From assembly GCA_013397695.1 (NCBI GenBank), contig VYZI01000135.1, positions 799,397 to 863,396 on the forward strand: a DNA stretch of 64,000 nucleotides, in the 5' to 3' direction. This DNA comes from Centropus unirufus (taxonomy: Eukaryota; Chordata; Aves; Cuculiformes; Centropidae). Below, one piece after another: positions 36,403 to 49,300 of this stretch. The translations under genes and the position numbers were made by a program. The notes beneath the pieces were generated by a model. That model saw only the letters and a program-made list of their open reading frames with translations. It ran no database searches and was not told where the DNA came from. The stretch's first letter is position 1. Every line of letters begins with the position of its first letter.

Positions 36403-39400
36403 TAGCATTATAATCTCCCAGCAGTGGTGATTCACCCACAGTGCTGGCAGGGAAGAACAACTCAGAAATTGTCCCCGTGAATCAGAGACACCAGCCAACG
36501 CTAAAATACCCTGACACTCAGAAGGGCTGCTAAGTTCCCTGATGGAGTTTGTGTGTGCGCCCATGTGTCTGTGCACGTGGGTGGCTGTGTGCTGAGGAGA
36601 GATCCTCATGCTGCTGTCTCCCTCTGGATAGATATTGGGATATCCCTCCAGGGGGATGTGCCTGCATATGGCAGCAAGCTGAGGTTTCAGCTGCACAGAG
36701 GCAGAGAGTTCAGGAGCACGTTGTGATCCCCCAAAATCTTTATTCTCTCATTAAGCCTCAGGAGGTCTGAAAGATTTTATTAGCCTTAATTATGTTTTTC
36801 CTAGGATCATGAGGTCGGTGGGCTCATCAAGCTTTTGTTTTTAAGAACCTAGCTTGCTTGCCAGGCGAGTTTTCCCAAGCTCTCATTTTATTGTGGTTTC
36901 CAGCAGGGGATCTTGTTTCAAGGGATATGATCAAAGTAAAGGACATTTCTTTTGGGACTTATTTTACATAGATTATATCTCATTATACAACTTGCTCTTT
37001 AGTCTATATTCTTTTTATAAGCTTCTGGCTATATGAATGAATTTTACACAGTAAAGTGTGAATTTATTATAATGAATACACTTCCTGAGTGAAAGGGAGG
37101 CAAAATATAGCATAGTGTAAAACATTTAAGCTTCCTTATCAACAAAAATTTTGGCATTGCAGCAGTTTAATCTGTTCTCAAACAAGGTTGCTGCCCACTA
37201 ATTTCTATGCAATTTTTCAGCTGCTTTTTGTTTTATATTGTAAAAAAATTGTTTGCTGGAATTGTGTCAAATTTTACATTTCCTTCCTACACGTATTTTT
37301 TAAACCGCATTTCAAAGACATGCCTGATTTTTTAATGCTTTAAGATCTGCACTTAATTAAGTCATTACAACTTGACACCTTGAGAGTTCCACTGAGATGG
37401 GAATTTGTGATAAGGTCCAGCAGCTCTTTCTGAGCACAAAATGCTCTGAATTCCTCCTGTTGGACAATCTCTAATAACTGAAAACTGAAAAAAATTAAAA
37501 GCTAACACAGGACAGATCTGAACATACACAGGAATTGTTTTCCAGAGCTGTTAAGATTTAGTGACTAGCAGAAGTGGGAATGTTTGTTAAAAGCCTCGTT
37601 CTCATATCATATAAATAAAATCAGATTTTCAATTTTATATTTCTGTATTGTGCATCTATCTACAGGTCAATTTAATCTAAAGTTTGTTTCAGTGCATGGA
37701 GAGCATAGATGTGCTCATCCAATGTTTATGAAAATAACTTGCTGAATTTCCTCATGTGAATTAGCAGGTGTGATTTTATTACCCATAATTTCATCTGATT
37801 TAAAGCTAAAATTACAAAATGGCCAAGAATTTAATTGTCAAGTAGGAGAGTTGTATGGATTTGGTTGTTGGCTGGGTTTTACAGCAACATACTTTCCCCT
37901 TCCAAGTCATTTATTTGTCAAGGTTTTTCAAAGTACAATGAAATACATTCAATCATTTAGATTTCTTCTCCACTACATTCCATAGTGACAAACAAAATAA
38001 TGATTTTTTTCTGATTTTCTTTTTCTCAAGGGAGAAATGCAGTTGAACTTGCTTCTGTCAAGTCAGTAAAATTAGTCACTGAGATAGAAGAGGTGTAAGC
38101 AGTCTCAAAACCTCTCCTTAAAATTGTGTGTAAAATTTGTCACAGCTAAAAACCTTGGTTCATTTTAGCTTGAGATGCTGAGGACAAATTAGAGCAGAAT
38201 ATCTGGAGGGTTTGCAGTCCCATTAGTACTGTAGTCAAGAAGCTGCCTACATTGAGAATGGGATTTTCACAACTGTTCAACTTCCCTCACCCTCTGAATC
38301 CACTGAATTCACTGCATGATACAGACACCATGAGAACTTCTGAAAAACTGACACATTTCTGTAGGGACCACTCACTGCCCTATAGCAAATCTCTGCACCT
38401 GAGATCTGCTAATTGTATGCAGTATGTATCCATTACTTCTTCCTGAAGTCTGGTTAGTTCCACTATGAAACCCATGCGAAAACTGGTATGCAATGGGGTT
38501 AAAATCATCCCAACGTACCTAATAGCAATCTTATTTACAGCCTGTACGCAGCTATTATAAGTTTTTCATAGCTTACGATTCACAGTTTATGCATCTTAAG
38601 TTTATCATGGCATAAGGCAGAGTTTCAGAAAAGGCATGTTTTTCAGTTAAATGGTTAATTAAGACTTGGAGACATTTTTTTTCTGATCAATGCGAGTCAA
38701 ATTCTCAGTGCAAGTGGTTGAATCATCTTCAGAACTCTGATCATAATTAAACCACAAGGAGGCTGTTATGATTAAACGTGGGAAGCTGAAAATATGTGAA
38801 CCATAACAAAAGACCTGAATTCACTTCAAGCATTGCATAAAAAATGCAGCTTCAGATTTTTTATCTTAGTATAAAAAAAGCTTTCATCCTGTACCTTCCT
38901 TTTTTTCAGAATTGCTTCCAAATTCAGTCATGTTTTTCATAAGGAATAATTAATAATAAATCTTGCACATGTGACTGCTGTTTTTCTGCTTTTTTTTTCA
39001 GTTTGTAGAAACTCCTTATTTCCTTTGTCCAAACAATGATCTTCTTTACATTTTTATTAAAAATACAGAATTCTAGTAGAAACTTCTAGCCTTCAACAGT
39101 TACACTTACTGTATAGTGAATAATTCTCCAAATGACTTCCTCACAGCTGTATAATCCATACACAGTGTTGGTAGTCTACAATAAATTTCTAAAATCTATA
39201 TCCTTTATTGTGTTCTAATTCTTTATTGCTATAATAATTTCTGTTTCTGTCTTTTTAATTAGACTATATAGCTTTTACAGAATAGCTTTTACACAGTATA
39301 TTTGTTTTTCTGTTCATGTAATTTAATCTTGAATACTTATAATCGCAGCACATATGTATCTAAAAAGTTCTGTTGTCTTGCCTTGGCAAAATTCTCTTTT

Positions 39401-39462
39401 TAAAACAATGAGTAGAAAATACAGGATTGTGTGAACAACTATCAGAAACAGTGCATATTTCT

Positions 39463-39488
39463 AAACAAACAAACAAACAAAAAAAAAA
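39463..39488. repeat. (AAAC)n microsatellite with A-run
   Basis: Four AAAC units followed by an A-run of ten. No recognisable retroposon body precedes it. Confidence 0.88.
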
Positions 39489-40089
39489 GATGGCCAATAC
39501 TGAATTCCTATGGTTAGATCAACCTTTCTAACTTTGGGAAAATCAGAGTTGGAAAGTAATTGAGATGAATTTGCACCAAGTCTAAACTGAGACTACAGCA
39601 TCTCGGAAGCAGGAGTGAAATAACTTGAGCAGGATTTTGGTATTATCTCTCTTTGTCAACAGCAACATCAAAAAAGCCCATTGCAAGATATCCACTCTGG
39701 GTACCCAGCCAGGAGAGAAAAGATCCTCTGTTTCCCATCCCAATTAGGGGGGGTATGGATGAGCACAATCTCTGCTGACTGTGGTAACCAATAAAGTACA
39801 GAATGAGGCACTTCTGCACAGTGGCTTCCATTTGGACAATTAGAAGCAGAAGTAGACAGGAGGTGGAACATCTTAGAAAAAAGGAAAATGCTGCAGAGAG
39901 CGAAATATAGAAACCCTATCTAGTTTTTTGAGTCAGGTTCTTAATTTTACTCCTTCTTTATATACCTGCGTAAGACTCACTATTCATGGACAAGAGTCTC
40001 CTCCAGGAAAACGATGTCTCAGTCATTGTTTAGAGGGAGACTGTAGCACAGGCTTTGCCTGACTGACAAAGGAGGACTGCAGAAAGGCC

Positions 40090-40165
40090 CCCTGATGCTC
40101 AGTGCACTAGACTGAGGAACAGGTGACCTAGGCTTAAGGGTTTCTTTTTGCTGTTTCTACCTCCA
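40090..40165 (+). repeat. MIR-like SINE fragment, 5' portion
   Basis: CTGATGCTCAGTGCACTAGA followed by CTGAGGAACAGGTGACCTAG and GCTTAAGGG resembles the tRNA-derived head of MIR-like amniote SINEs ('GGTTAGAGCACTAGACT…CAGGAGACCTGGGTTCAA'). The part downstream of the B-box is not recognisable. Low to moderate confidence, by recall of the consensus. Confidence 0.4.
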
Positions 40166-41618
40166 TTGCAGAAGCTCCCCTTTTGTTGAAGCTAAAAGAC
40201 TAAAATTTCCCTGACTCAAAATAAGGACCAGGGAAGATAAGCCACAACCGTGTAAGAGCATCTACCAGCAGGGATATAAGTGCTTCAGCAGCCTGCAAGA
40301 TGGCAAATGAATGACCTGCTCATATATATCCCAAGCTTCATCTTGAAACTAATTAGGTGCCCTAAATCCTCTTCATATCTGGCTTTTGGTACTTCCATCG
40401 GTTATGATCAGATCATTCAATTGCAATTTGCTGAATCCATCCCTGTACTTCTCACATAAGGAAAATGGCCCCTAGTATTGATGGGAGGTTTGCCTACACA
40501 ATCTTGCCTGTGATGGGATGGCACTCTCCATGCCACAGGATTCCCTGATACCCACCGCCACCTTCTTAACAGCTGAGGAATGTGTGTCTGCCATGCAGCT
40601 GGCTTTCCTCAGTTCAGACTCAGGAAGCAACTCTACCAGCCAAAGTGGTGGGGTTTGTTCATTGTGCTTTACAGCATAATGGATGATATAACAAAGGTGT
40701 GAAATAATTGTATTGTTTTTCTGCTAAGTGGGAAAAAAAAGGAAACAGAATTCTAGAGGGTGATTAAATGAAAATTACTTCATTGCACGAATATAGTGGC
40801 TAGGAGATATTTTCACATTTTAATGAATAAATGACATTTCCATCCACTAAAAATAAAAAGTGCGTAAGTACCATCTACCTACAGATCATAGCATAGTATG
40901 AAATTCTTCCTTTGTAAGAATCCTGACACAGTGATCCCATTTCGCAGGAAAACTTTAATTACATTCAGGGCTGCTTGCCTTTTGTAATGAGAGCCAGATC
41001 CTTTTCCAGTTAAGCCAGTTGCAAACCTTCTGTTTTTTCTTACATTAGAAAGAGTAAGTCTCTAATCCACATCACAAACATGCATCCTCATTTCTCTGGG
41101 TCTGGATATAAAACTGGTTACTGTCACAGTGAGTGCTCATGGTCAAGGTTCAAGTAATGGCTAATGCTCTAGGGGAGGCTACACATACATGCATTTTAGT
41201 TCCAAATGCATTGTCCTAGATGGTGAACACAAAACAGCTCCCTAGGCATTTAATTATCTGAGATTATAATGATCTTAACTTTGAATAGGATTTTATGCCT
41301 CACCTTCTGGTTTCTGAAAAGCAGTGTCCTGAAGCAAAATCAAATTTGTCCCTTTTGCTTTTTCTGTATTATTTTATATTTCTAATTTAATTAAATTTTT
41401 AAAGGTTTGTCAAAGTGCTTAATATCTTCTGTTTCTTCAAAATGCTGCTTGATTGTTAATTTCCCTTCTGGAAGCATTAAACATATGAAAATAGGGTGCA
41501 CATACATGAGGGGATGGTTATTCATACAAATAATCCAATCGAACTCGATGAACTTCCTGAACACAGCATTACTCATGCAAGCAAGTGATTACAGGACTGT
41601 GCCACACAATGAACAGTG

Positions 41619-41728
41619 TGGGCCTGATTATCTTCTCACCTACACCAATCTTACAGCATTATAGTCCCACTGATTCTAACATAATTGCTCTTGATTTTCC
41701 TCCATGTACGAAAACTGAGATTCAAACA
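41619..41728. repeat. Ancient palindromic MITE-like repeat
   Basis: TGGGCCTGATTATCTTCTCA followed by CCTACACCAATCTTACAGCA, and later ATTGCTCTTGATTTTCCTCC with an ACTGAGATTCAAAC end, matches in order a dispersed amniote palindromic repeat of the form 'GGGCCTGATTCTCCTCTCACTTACACCAGTGTAAATCAGGAG…'. The two ends are degenerate reverse complements of each other (TGATTATCTTCT against TGAATCTCAGTT), consistent with a decayed foldback DNA transposon. The family name is not asserted. Confidence 0.6.
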
Positions 41729-42834
41729 ACTGATAAAAAAGTTACCGTGAAAATAATAATGACCATTAAATAAATCATTTAGGTAAAATGCAACAGAAGG
41801 AGATCTGTAAGTGCATTTCTGCTAAGATCTTATTGTTATCCAAAGCCATCATGGAAACTGACTGGGGTTGCAGAGGGCTTATTGTATGACATGCAGTGCT
41901 TGTTCTTAATTCTTCCTGACCCTGGAGATTAAATTTACTTCAAGTACCAAGAGAAAGGTGAGACAAATGTTTCTGCATTCACCTTGTGCATAATGTAACA
42001 CAACAATAAATTGGATTAATTTAAAATATTTTCAGATGCTATAAAATGCATTTGGCCTGCAAACACTTCTTCCAAGACCAAAGATCCTTGAGAGAATTAC
42101 CAACGGAATCATGGAAATTGTGCAGAGATAGCACACGAGCTTCTCTCTAGATAGTTAAAGTATCCTAAAGAACAGCAGTTAAGTGTTATAATCCACTAGA
42201 GAGCTTACTCTCATCAGTTTTCCTCAGTGAGTATCTCCATGGAAAATGTTTCTCCTCCTTCTTCCAGGCAGTATTGTACACCAAAGAGAATGGACATTTC
42301 CCAAAAACCATGCTGAGCTGATTCTGATTCTCCATTCACTTCTCAGAATTCTTCATTTTAATAACTTAAAAATTCAACTTCATGTACTTGCCAAATTAAA
42401 AACTCCCTGACTCTCCAGCATGATTGCTTTGATGAATTGAGCCCTTCTAGTCCATTTAACACAAAATAACAGACTTGTGTTGATGCTGCTTTTGTTCTTG
42501 ATAGTAGAAGAACTTGTTACTGAAAAATTAGCTACTCACCCTTAAGCAATCACTAACATTACAGTTCCTGAATATAAAAATTAAGAAAGAGCAGATGGAA
42601 ACAAACAAAAATTGTATTAATAATACATAACAGTGATGCCTACAAATGATATTTCAATAGGGAAAAAATAGGAAAACTACAGTTTTCATTTGGTCTTAAT
42701 GTATGTATCCCTCTCTAATGCTTCCATCTTCAAGCAGTTCTGTTTTATTGACACAACAACACAAATTGCAGAAGTAAATTGAATCACGGGCTCAGAATGT
42801 AAAAATCAATGAGAAATAATTTTGTAGCACTGAA

Positions 42835-43160
42835 GTGAACAGTGTAATGCTAGGTATTCATTTAATTAACCATGAGCCTTTCCACATAATGCACAATCAT
42901 TGCCAGCTTTTCAGCTCACGGTTATTCCAGGAATAATGGGTTTGGGATTCATCTTTAGAAAACCTGCATTAATATTTGAAAGCATTTAAATCCATTAGTG
43001 GGTCATCTGAACACTGCAGGTCACTTTTACATTGCTAATTGAAACAATAGTAATGGGTTATAATCTACTATCTAATAATGCCTGGAGTGTTTTACCGCTT
43101 TTATATCTGCAGATTCCAGGAAATATGTAAATTTGTTGCTGAACTGTTATAAAATATGGA
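42835..43160. promoter_or_regulatory. Candidate conserved non-coding element
   Basis: A dense series of AT-core factor-like sites lies in otherwise complex sequence: TTCATTTAATTAACC near 42857, GGAATAATGGGTTTGGGATT near 42931, TGCATTAATATTTG near 42965, and GCTAATTGAAACAATAG near 43034, a homeobox plus SOX-like pairing. There are no open frames of note. The inference of conservation is untested. Confidence 0.33.
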
Positions 43161-43609
43161 AATTTAAACTGCAAACATGAAACTATTTCTTTTTATAAAT
43201 TATAAAAAAAACCCTCATGCACAACATTAATAAACTGAAGAGTTACACCATATTTTGATGTCAGGATAAATTCTTTTCTATAGACCTTCTAGTGTTCATT
43301 GCTTCTGCGCTGTAGGCTCAACATCTGGCATTCACATTTTCAAAATTGCCATTAGGAGAAAGTGAATATCATTAAACCAGTGAGTAAACAATCATGTCAT
43401 TGTTTCCATATGCAAGCTATACATTGACTCAGTCTGCTGTGTTCTGACAGCACTGTGTTTTGTGGGGTCTTCCACCTCCATGAATCGATGCAATCATTTT
43501 GTTTTTCATGGGATTTTCTATAATATCTCAACATTTCTCTTGCATGTGAAAGTAAACATGCCATATGGAAGTAAGAATTTAGGGTGGATTAGGTTTAGTT
43601 TTGTGCTTC

Positions 43610-43622
43610 TTTTTTTTTTTTT
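43610..43622. repeat. Poly(T) tract, 13 bases
   Basis: Thirteen T residues followed by TAAATTAAA-type sequence on the plus strand. It is not linked to a recognisable retroposon. Confidence 0.88.
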
Positions 43623-44900
43623 AAATTAAAAGGTACTGAAAGGTAACATTGCTTTACAGATCTTGCAGATAATTGAATAGAACACAAATTGATACTTAAA
43701 CCCTCATTTTCGTTTTTAATTAAACAGGCATCTTGCACATTTACCTGCATCTTCATAGGCTTAATTACAGCCTGATTGGGCAAAAAGAGCCAGAGAAGAG
43801 CATCTCATTACATCTAGGTAGGCTGCATTGGCAGGAATGTGTGGTGTGTGTATAAGAGGAAGCATGTGTATAAGTGAACATGTTTAAATAATTTACTTGG
43901 TTAATAAAATACAGATAGCATGTTAAAGGGGAAATTGTGGATCATTACATCACCTTAGCCTTCCCCATTGGGAAAAAATAATCAGTCTGTAACTTAGCAG
44001 ATGGGAAAGGATAAAAAAATACATATTGTGGGTAATATTTTAACACAAATACATTAAACTGGAAACAATTCTATGTTCAGCAAGGTAAACAAACTTCTTG
44101 CTTCCTAGTGACATGTGCGTTGCCCCAGCATGCACTATTCCGTCTGGAAAAAATGGTGAATAAGCCCCACAACTTTAATCACTAATCCCACAGTGGTGTG
44201 ATATTTGGTCCTCTAAGAATACAAAGCATAACTCCCTTCTTGCTTTGTTGTACAAGGGGGAAGAGGACTGCAGACAGGTTCTTACTCAGTAGGTTCTGTT
44301 TTGAGGAGATGGTGTTGCTGCAAGAAAGCTTTAATAATTTAATTAGTATATTTATTAAAAAAAAGGTATTGATCAGGCTTGTCATCTGCTGTCAGAGGCA
44401 GAATCCGCCCTATTCAATGTTTCTCTTTACTTGCGAGGAGGAGAAGAGCATATAATATTTCTCTCCAGCTGACTGGTGTGCCTCTCCCCAGTAACTGCTC
44501 TGTGATGGAGTCCAGCAGGAAGGGCAGGCAGAGTCAGGAGAGTCTCAGGAGACAGAAAGCCTCCTTCAACCCCAGCAAGAAATAACGCATGAGCAGGACA
44601 TTCAGCTCTGTGGAGTGAGAGCCCTTCTGCTATTCGGAAGGACTGCTCTGCCATGGAGACATAGCTACAGTGAGAGGTGAGCGCTAGTCCATCAGGCTAA
44701 TATCACCTCTGATTTTCATTGCTATGAAGCAAATGAATTAAAATAAACTCAGTGATAAAGGGCAGCTATTACTTGAATTTCAATAAGATGCAAACCAGGT
44801 GGGCTTTAATCAAATAAAAGGAGATGCTCATAGGGAGTTAGTCTCAGCTCCAGCTGGCCATATTCTAATGTGTGGTTGAGGAGTGACCACACTGAGCCAA

Positions 44901-44946
44901 GAAGAGAGACAGACAGAGATAGACAGCACGCAGAGATAGACAGCTC
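44901..44946. repeat. Imperfect GACA/GATA-rich tandem repeat
   Basis: GAAGAGAGACAGACAGAGAT is followed by two copies of a CAGAGATAGACAGC unit separated by CACG. The purine-rich strand is the plus strand. It is a minor degenerate minisatellite. Confidence 0.7.
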
Positions 44947-47900
44947 TAGAAATTACCTAGAGGTACAGAAGATGAAAAATTCCCAAATTTAACCTATAGC
45001 TCTCTAGGCTTTATTCAGCAAGGAATACAGTAAATGTGAATAATGTAGGTAGATCCCTTGGCCATGAACAGGTACTTTTCCCCTCTATTTCCAACATATC
45101 ATGTAAGATATACTACGAATCATGCACATACACAAGAATTGAGTGCATGTGGCAGTTGATAGAAGCAATGCAGGTTGCATGGAAAACTACCTCTGATCAT
45201 AAATCCAGTGTGCTGGAGAATAAGCCGCCAGTGAGTGGAGTATTTTCAGCCTATTCTCGAATTTGTATTTGGTTGAGGCTTTACTCAAGATGGGAAACCC
45301 TAAACAGATGACTTCTGAATAATATAGTTTGTGCTGTTGGCAAGCATGCAAAAGAGCACTTATTAAACAAATAGGTTTTATTGTTTTTAAAATCTTTAAT
45401 AAGGCACTTTTGCCTGGGAAAGGAGTAAGATACATAATTTCATGACATGGGAATACCATTGCACTTGAATGAGGGCTTTTTCTCTTAAAAATAAGTATAC
45501 TCCACTGATCAGATAACAAGAACCTTTCATTCTACCTTACATACCACAGATTTAAATGTAGATGCAACGATATACCACCATGTCTGGCCACCTGGCCTTG
45601 AGAAAAAGAAGGGATTTTTCTTCCAGACAGGTGTGGGCATCAAAGGGACAGACAATAGTGGCAACCTCAACAGAGCAGCAACAAGTAAAATGCGGAGACA
45701 AATGTCGTCTTTCCATCTTAGATCATTTTTCCATATGCTGCGATGGAGGTTGTTCGTATAAACAGTGCATTCAAACACCATGGCCCTTTCACCAGCAAAA
45801 TCCCCCTCTGAACTAAGTTTTGCTTGAGTGATGACAGTGTTTGTCGCATAATAAGGTCTTTAATTTGCTGCAATGTCAATAAGGCACCTTGTCAAGGATA
45901 TTACACTTAATTAAACAATAAATAAACCAGACCCACCCTGTTCCAACCAGATAAAATTTACCAAGCTGCCCAGGTTTAGAGGCTGACAGGATTAAGGGAC
46001 TATTTAGGTGGCTCTGAAGCAATGCAGGGAGTTGAGGCTTGCCAGGCCGTAATGCCGAGAGGGTGATGGTGATGGTCTTGGCAAGACATGTGCCCTGCCT
46101 TCAGAGACAGGGAGAAATGGATAGCTGAGGCTAAACAGAACTGCACAAATGGCACACACAGTCTCAAGGGGAGTGTGCCCCTGTTGAGACATTTTCCCTT
46201 GGTCAAATTAGCAAGCCCAGCTTCAGCTGTGCAATACGTTGGCCAAAATTTCAAAAAACCCTGGAACCAATTTATTCCATCTGGAAATTAGTTTCAGCTT
46301 TTATTGCTTTTTATTTTTGTTCCTGAGCAGATTTAGTTTCCAAAGGGAGGTCTGTGGTCCTTTTGTCCTCCTCAGGACTTCTTTGTGTCTCTAAAGAGTT
46401 TTAACTAAAAAGTTTTGACAAATCAAAAGAAAGAGGAAGAAGAAAAAGAAACAGCTTACTTTTCTCCTTGTCGTCAGTTTTCTATACAATGTTTCTAGGC
46501 ACGCTCCTTTGCAGGTACATCTCAAATATCAACATTTGACATCAGATCCTGATGCAAAACTAACTAATTTCTTCTACTAAACAGTTGTTTTTACCTGTTC
46601 TTCCTTCAATCATTTATTATAACAGAGCTTCAGCCAAGCCTTTTATTTAACCTCCTATTAACAGGCAAAGAGAAAAGGGGTAGGAGTGGAGAAATACCCT
46701 GTGTCTGTTAAAAGCAATATGTGTGTATTCATTGCCAAAGCAGTTAAGTATTCCTAAATCATATCTGAACATCTGCTTCTGGTTTAGTGACTTAATTGAA
46801 ATTATTTTAAATGTGCTTCTACCTGAAAATGATTTCTTTTAAAAGGTGGTGGTGATTTTCTCACTAAGAATGACAGCACTTCATCAGTGGATCAGCTCCG
46901 ACTCTCAGGAAATCCACCATCTGCTTACTTCTCCACTTCTTAAGGAACAGAAAAAATCTGAAAACTGAAGAGTAACAAGGAAAAAAACCATAAGTGAACA
47001 ATCCTAATGGTTTTCACATGCAATGTGTTTCTCTACACAGTTCACCAATTTTCACAGCAACTCAGTCTTCTAAACTGGTAACCCTGAGTATTCTGCTAAA
47101 AGTATCCTATCCAGAGATGCAGCCTGCTTCTGATGAATGTTGACAAATAAAGTACAAAAATTATGAATGAAGTCTGCCATCCAAGGCTAACTTGTTCATA
47201 ACTCAGAAGAGGCTATCAAGAGACATTTTGAGTGCATGACAAAGGAAAATTAGAAATGGCACCCAAATCTATTTTCAATCTTGAGGGTAAAATTGAAAGA
47301 CATCCTTATGACTATGAAATCCAGTCCCTTTTACTACAGGCAATGGTACCAGCACTTGTGTAAGTGATATAAATGTATCAATATTTATCTGAAAGCAAGG
47401 TCTTACCACTTCTTATTCCATATGCTCCTTTATCTACTTCTAACCTCTAATCTACTTCTAATTTCCAAATATATTCATTCACAGACCCTCTATTCAGCTT
47501 TCAACATCATCCTCCAGCTGAAAGCACTTTTTCTATGCGCTGTCCTTCTGCGACCTCCAAAAATATTGAAACCAGTCCTGTTCCCCTGAGCTTTTTTGTT
47601 TAGTAGATTGTAAGAAATCAGAAGAAACTTAATTCCAATCATACAACAAACTTTCTGTTTCCATTCAGCCTATTACTGCCCTTTCTCTGTGACTTTCCAG
47701 TTCGAATTCAGGTCCCCAGCATGCAGGTGATCATGTGGCCATATGAATCTCACTGAAGTCTCGTATGGAGATGCTTCCTGCTTCCATACCTCTCCTGAAC
47801 ACACCTGGTCTGAGGAGTTCTTCATATCTGTCTTGGCCAAGGCGAATGGTGTCAGTCGGATGACTCACATAGCAGGCTTGTATGTGTGAATATAGTTCAC

Positions 47901-48815
47901 TCCTGGAAGCTGAGGTAGACCTTCAAATAACATCAATGAATCTGCATGTGTAAACTTGTGTGCTCACCCCAAACCCCAGTGATTCCAAAGCAGCTGAGCT
48001 GCAGTCTTTGTTTCATACTCTGCAGGAATATAACCTCTCCTGTGCTCATCTTCACAGGGGTTGGGGCTATCCCACTGAGAAGTAGGTTGTACGTCCTTCC
48101 CTTGTAAAAAGTATGCTATTTCACACTTGCTCTGAAAAAAAATCAATCCTAAATACTTGCAAAAATCCTTTGCCACTAAAGATGTGTCTGAATAAGAGAG
48201 AGATGTCAACAGATATCTCCTTCATAAACAATTCTTCCTAGCTTCCAAGTCAAATCAAATTTGATAAAACATGTTTAATTATAAGGACATGAAATAGAGG
48301 AAAGAAAGAAAAGCAAGCTGCTATTCAACTGAAATCCTCCAATCTTTAATAAACTGGGTATTATAGCAAAATTAAAAAGGAAAGATATGATAGCAATATT
48401 AAGACCAAAGGCTATTAGTAATAAAAGTCACTGCCAAAGCTCACATTCAGTGATATCTCTGTGCTAATGGACATAACATTCATTAGCACATCCAAGCTCA
48501 TTCTGGCTGATGTTAGTGGTACACTGTTGGCTTTATAACTCTGAAAGTTCTCTTTCTTGTTTGCTCGATCACCAAACTGAAAGCTATTTGACCATTTCTG
48601 GCATCTCTATTAAATTGAGGGTAACATGGAAATCATTAACTTTTGAACCACAAAAACAAAACCATTTTTGCACACACTGAAGCCCAAGCATTTCATGCAC
48701 AAGTCAGTTTCTTCTGATAGGGCTCAGAGAGGCAGCAAGAAAGTGTGGGGAGAGAGGGAAGCTGGTCCCATTGGCTGAGATTTGGGGCTTGTTTTTCTCA
48801 TTACAGATCAAAAGG

Positions 48816-49300
48816 CTGTGATCACCTTTCTGATTGCTCCTTCCCTAGTAAACAACCTCGAAGTGAGTTCATTAAATATTAAAAAGCCCTGATATCTATT
48901 AATGTTATTGGACACATGAAATATGCCTGATGGATTTATTCTGCTGTAAAGGAACCATATCCCTCCTGTCCCTCCTGGGACCATGCTCCAGCTGTTTAAA
49001 CTATAATTCCATCACTAGGAGGAATGGTTGAGGCTGACCTCCACGAAATGTACTCATTGTTGCTCAGCCTGTGAATTGTAAATGAAACCTTTTGTAATAA
49101 TGTTAAAATATGCATGCAGAGGAATTAAAGCATCAGAGGTCAGCAGCAGAGCCTTGCAGTGGGGTCGCTGTTGGCTCAGAGCAGCTGGTGGCTGCACTCC
49201 AACAGAAATGATACCAAGAGGTTGTTTACAGGGCTGGCTGTGTGCATGACTGGGCTTGACAGATCTATTGCTGCATCTCTGTGAACCTCAATCTGGTTTT
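48816..49300. promoter_or_regulatory. Candidate conserved non-coding element
   Basis: A complex stretch carries CAGCTG E-boxes at 48989-48994 and 49182-49187, an ATATGCATGC motif near 49109, several TTAAT/ATTAA sites, and TGACCTCCACG near 49036. No coherent coding frame exists beyond a 60-codon minus-strand frame overlapping its end. Regulatory function is inferred from motif mix and texture only. Confidence 0.33.

Larger units (their letters stand above)
36403..41618. other. Gene-free AT-rich sequence
   Basis: No gene was recognised. The stretch 36540-36720 is GC-richer, with TG-rich sequence and opposing frames of 99 and 73 codons lacking any motif. An AAAC-type microsatellite lies at 39463-39488 and a SINE-like fragment at 40090-40165. 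The segment 38900-39420 is very AT-rich with no structure noted. Confidence 0.68.
43161..48815. other. Gene-free sequence
   Basis: No gene or sizeable transposon was recognised. A T13 tract lies at 43610-43622 and a GACA/GATA-rich tract at 44901-44946. The region 44370-44660 has opposing frames of 68, 75 and 85 codons, and 45180-45820 has frames of 84-110 codons on both strands. None has a recognisable motif. Confidence 0.68.
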
